Of a stretch of 64,000 bases of DNA, positions 61,863 through 64,000 are shown one piece after another. A program made the position numbers and the translations under genes. Position 1 is the first letter of the stretch. The number at the start of each line of letters is the position of its first letter. Origin of the DNA: DASSNU01 sp035701265 (GTDB lineage: Bacteria; Gemmatimonadota; Gemmatimonadetes; Gemmatimonadales; Gemmatimonadaceae); NCBI GenBank assembly GCA_035701265.1, contig DASSNU010000002.1, positions 186,001-250,000 of the forward strand, read 5' to 3'. The notes below the pieces were generated by a model. The model was not told where the DNA came from and ran no database searches. It saw nothing but the letters and a program-made list of their open reading frames with translations.

Positions 61863-63584
61863 ATGAGCACGACGAACGGCGCGCAACATGTCATCCGGTG
61901 GACGGCCACGCTTGGCTGCGCGGCCGCCCTGGCGGTTGCGATCCCCGGCTGCGCGCACCCCGCAGCGCATGCAGCGTCTCCGCCGGTGGCGAGCGCGGCC
62001 CCGCAGCCTTCCGTCGTACGTGCGGACTCCGCACCGCCGCCGGACTCCGCGTCCCCCGCTGATTCGACTCTCGCGCGTCCACGCGCCCAAGCCGCGCCGG
62101 TCGACACCACCCTCCCTGCGACGGTACGCGACAGTACGCTTCCCGCCGATTCGCGTGCCGATGCAGGGTCGTTCCCTCCGGTGAGTCGCGCACGGCTGCG
62201 GCAGGCGCTCGACTCACTGCTCGGCGATCCCGAGTTCGGCAACGCGCACTGGGGAGTGCTCATCGTCGATCCCACTTCCGGCGACACGCTGTACGCGCGG
62301 AATGCGGACAAGCTCTTCCTGCCGGCGTCGAACATGAAGCTCGTGACGGCGGCGGTGGCGCTCGCCACACTCGGGCACGACTTCACCTTCACCACGCCCT
62401 TCGTGGCCGGCGGCACGGTCCACGGAGACACGCTGCACGGCACGCTCTACGTTGCCGGGAGCGGTGACCCCACGCTCAGCCCGCACTTTCACGAGGCCGA
62501 TGCGATGAACGCCATGCGCGCGGTGGCCGACTCGCTCCGCGCGCATGGCGTCACGCACATCACCGGGGGCATTGCTCCCGCCGGCGATCCGCTTCCCTGG
62601 CCGCCGTGGGGATACGGCTGGTCGTGGGAGGACCTGCGCGAGGGATACGGCGCCGGTGTGGACGAGCTGTTCTTCAACGAGGGAGCGTTCAAGCTTGCCG
62701 TGACCGGTAGCCCGGTACCCGGTGCCGCGCCCACCGTGTCGAGAACGCCCGATATCGGTTACCCGGAGGTGATCGTACGCGCGATCACCGTGGAGCCGCC
62801 GCGCGACACGCTGCACACCCCCGAGTTGGTGGTCGTGCCGGACTTCGCGCGCGGTGCGCTCACGATCACCGGCACGATCGCCGCGCGGAGCACCGAGGTT
62901 CTGGATGCGCCCTTCCCCGACCAGACGGCGGCGTTCCTCGCGGCGCTCCGCACCGCGCTCGCGGAGCGAGGGGTCACCGTCGAGGGCACGCAGGCGCCCG
63001 CGCCGCTCACGGACACCCTCTTCGTTCTCCGCTCCCCCACCCTGGCCGAGCTGCTCCCGGCCATGCAGAAGCCGTCGCAGAACCAGATCGCCGAATTGCT
63101 TCTGCGCACCGTGGCACGCGTGCGCACGGGCATCGGCACGGCCGACAGCGCGCAGCGGATCGTGGACTCCACGCTGGTGGCGTGGGGGGTGGACAGCACG
63201 GGGTTCGTGATTCGCGATGGGAGCGGTGTGTCGCGGTACGACTACCTGTCGCCGCGCACGCTCGTGACCGTGCTCGCGCGGATGTGGGGCGACTCCGCGT
63301 ACTACGACGCGCTGCCCATCGCGGGCGTGGATGGCACGCTCGCCGCGCGCATGCACGGCACACCCGCGTGGGGGAACGCGCACGCCAAGACAGGCTTCGT
63401 TTCCAACGCACGCTCTCTTTCCGGATACGTCACGTCCCGCGACGGCCACCATCTCGTGTTCTCGCTCCTCGCCAACAACTGGACCGCTCCGCGCCGCGAC
63501 GTGGAGCGGGTGCAGGACGCCATCGTCGCGCTCCTCGCATCGCTCGAGCTCGGTGCGACACGCGACGCGGGGGCCGCACCCTGA
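61863..63584 (+). CDS. dacB: PBP4-type D-alanyl-D-alanine carboxypeptidase lipoprotein
   Basis: 573 residues, class C penicillin-binding protein (S13). Lipobox Cys30 (VAIPGC), then a Pro/Ala/Ser/Asp-rich linker to about 105. Active-site triad: Ser156-Asn-Met-Lys159 (PASNMKL), S-x-N in KPSQNQIAELLLR, and KTG in HAKTGFVSNARSLSGY. It trims peptidoglycan side chains in the periplasm. It sits inside the molybdenum-cofactor series between mobB and moeA, which is unusual; 19 bp separate it from mobB. Family usually has about 470 residues, so the linker explains the extra length. Confidence 0.93.
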   Translation: MSTTNGAQHVIRWTATLGCAAALAVAIPGCAHPAAHAASPPVASAAPQPSVVRADSAPPPDSASPADSTLARPRAQAAPVDTTLPATVRDSTLPADSRADAGSFPPVSRARLRQALDSLLGDPEFGNAHWGVLIVDPTSGDTLYARNADKLFLPASNMKLVTAAVALATLGHDFTFTTPFVAGGTVHGDTLHGTLYVAGSGDPTLSPHFHEADAMNAMRAVADSLRAHGVTHITGGIAPAGDPLPWPPWGYGWSWEDLREGYGAGVDELFFNEGAFKLAVTGSPVPGAAPTVSRTPDIGYPEVIVRAITVEPPRDTLHTPELVVVPDFARGALTITGTIAARSTEVLDAPFPDQTAAFLAALRTALAERGVTVEGTQAPAPLTDTLFVLRSPTLAELLPAMQKPSQNQIAELLLRTVARVRTGIGTADSAQRIVDSTLVAWGVDSTGFVIRDGSGVSRYDYLSPRTLVTVLARMWGDSAYYDALPIAGVDGTLAARMHGTPAWGNAHAKTGFVSNARSLSGYVTSRDGHHLVFSLLANNWTAPRRDVERVQDAIVALLASLELGATRDAGAAP

Positions 63585-63648
63585 GCCGGCACGCCGAAGG
63601 CGAGCGCCCGCGATTCGCATCATCACTTCGTACCCGGAACCAGACACC

Positions 63649-64000
63649 GTGCTCACGGTCCACGAAGCCAGCGCGCGCATCCTGAGCGACGTCGTTCCTC
63701 TCCCGCCCGAGCGCGTGCCACTCCTCGATGCGCTCGGCCGCGTGCTGGCCACGGCGGTGCGCTCACCCGTGACCATTCCGGCGTGGGACAACTCCGGCAT
63801 GGATGGCTACGCGCTCCGCGCGGCGGACATCGCCGACGCATCCGCCGAGCATCCGGTGACGCTCCGCGTCGCGGAGACCGTCGCCGCGGGAGAGTTCCCA
63901 TCGCGCGCGGTGGAAGCGGGCTCCGCCACGCGGATCATGACCGGCGCGCCCATTCCCGAAGGCGCGGACACGGTGGTGCGCGTCGAGGACACCGACGGGG
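63649..64000 (+). CDS. moeA: Molybdopterin molybdenumtransferase MoeA (3' end outside window)
   Basis: First about 117 residues of MoeA, which inserts molybdate into adenylated molybdopterin. TVHEASARILSDVVPLPPERVPLLDALGRVLA is the typical N-terminus. WDNSGMDGYALRAADI and the GEFPSRAVEAGSATRIMTGAPIPEGADTVVRVED run match the family's domain III. The start is GTG 63649. The frame is open at the right edge. Confidence 0.92.
   Translation, partial: MLTVHEASARILSDVVPLPPERVPLLDALGRVLATAVRSPVTIPAWDNSGMDGYALRAADIADASAEHPVTLRVAETVAAGEFPSRAVEAGSATRIMTGAPIPEGADTVVRVEDTDG

Overview
The window is one continuous, very GC-rich stretch of bacterial chromosome, densely packed with genes. I saw no transposase, integrase, phage gene, CRISPR array, rRNA or tRNA. 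LPS-core glycosyltransferases, a Kdo-kinase-like protein, several outer-membrane beta-barrel candidates and lipoproteins indicate a diderm cell. The late quinone genes (ubiX/ubiA/ubiD/menG type) suggest a menaquinone or futalosine lineage. GTG starts and 4-bp GTGA or ATGA stop/start overlaps are very common. Together with the gene content this fits Gemmatimonadota. That placement is an inference; a 16S or marker-gene search would settle it.

Layout. 1-3.1 kb: 3' part of lon, engB and a lipoprotein. 3.0-7.1 kb: a minus-strand operon of porin-like barrel, exported FMN-binding protein, four-helix His-rich membrane protein and exported ApbE, with a Fur-box-like dyad at its head; this is the best candidate for an under-described system. 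7.1-10.7 kb: hexapeptide acyltransferase, Nudix hydrolase and a large outer-membrane protein. 10.8-16.0 kb: a coupled operon trpE, FHA-GAF-adenylate cyclase, Kdo-kinase-like protein, heptosyltransferase. 15.9-22.1 kb: LPS/surface-glycan cluster (two GT4, two small DUF4254-like proteins, GT9, GT2, GT9). 22.0-26.6 kb: maf, dtd, glmS, glmM-like. 26.7-29.7 kb: chemoreceptor and HD-GYP response regulator. 29.8-35.2 kb: cystathionine synthase/lyase, M48 peptidase, purD, mutM, short UvrC-like nuclease.

35.2-39.6 kb: minus-strand operon menG, ubiD-like, ubiA-like, ubiX, phosphoesterase, matching the prenylation, decarboxylation and methylation steps of menaquinone synthesis. 39.7-43.0 kb: ECF sigma factor, zinc anti-sigma factor, bactofilin-like membrane protein and DUF4097-like protein, an envelope regulatory unit. 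43-49 kb: YihY protein, then (minus) nrnA, nfu, mrp, MATE transporter and SAM hydrolase. 49-53.4 kb: amino-acid permease, guaB, DUF1232 protein and a small hypothetical. 53.4-57 kb: two M15-like peptidases with EF-hand-like loops, a 450-bp region with two strong dyads, and an SH3-repeat protein. 57.1-60.5 kb: gpmI, small barrel protein, BON protein, PTPS/QueD-like enzyme. 60.7-64 kb: mobA, mobB, dacB-like and the 5' part of moeA.

Main themes are envelope biogenesis (LPS core, amino-sugar supply, peptidoglycan trimming), respiratory and redox cofactors (menaquinone, flavin transfer, Fe-S carriers, molybdenum cofactor) and housekeeping. Start sites are choices from reading frame, overlap and Shine-Dalgarno evidence, and are flagged where uncertain.
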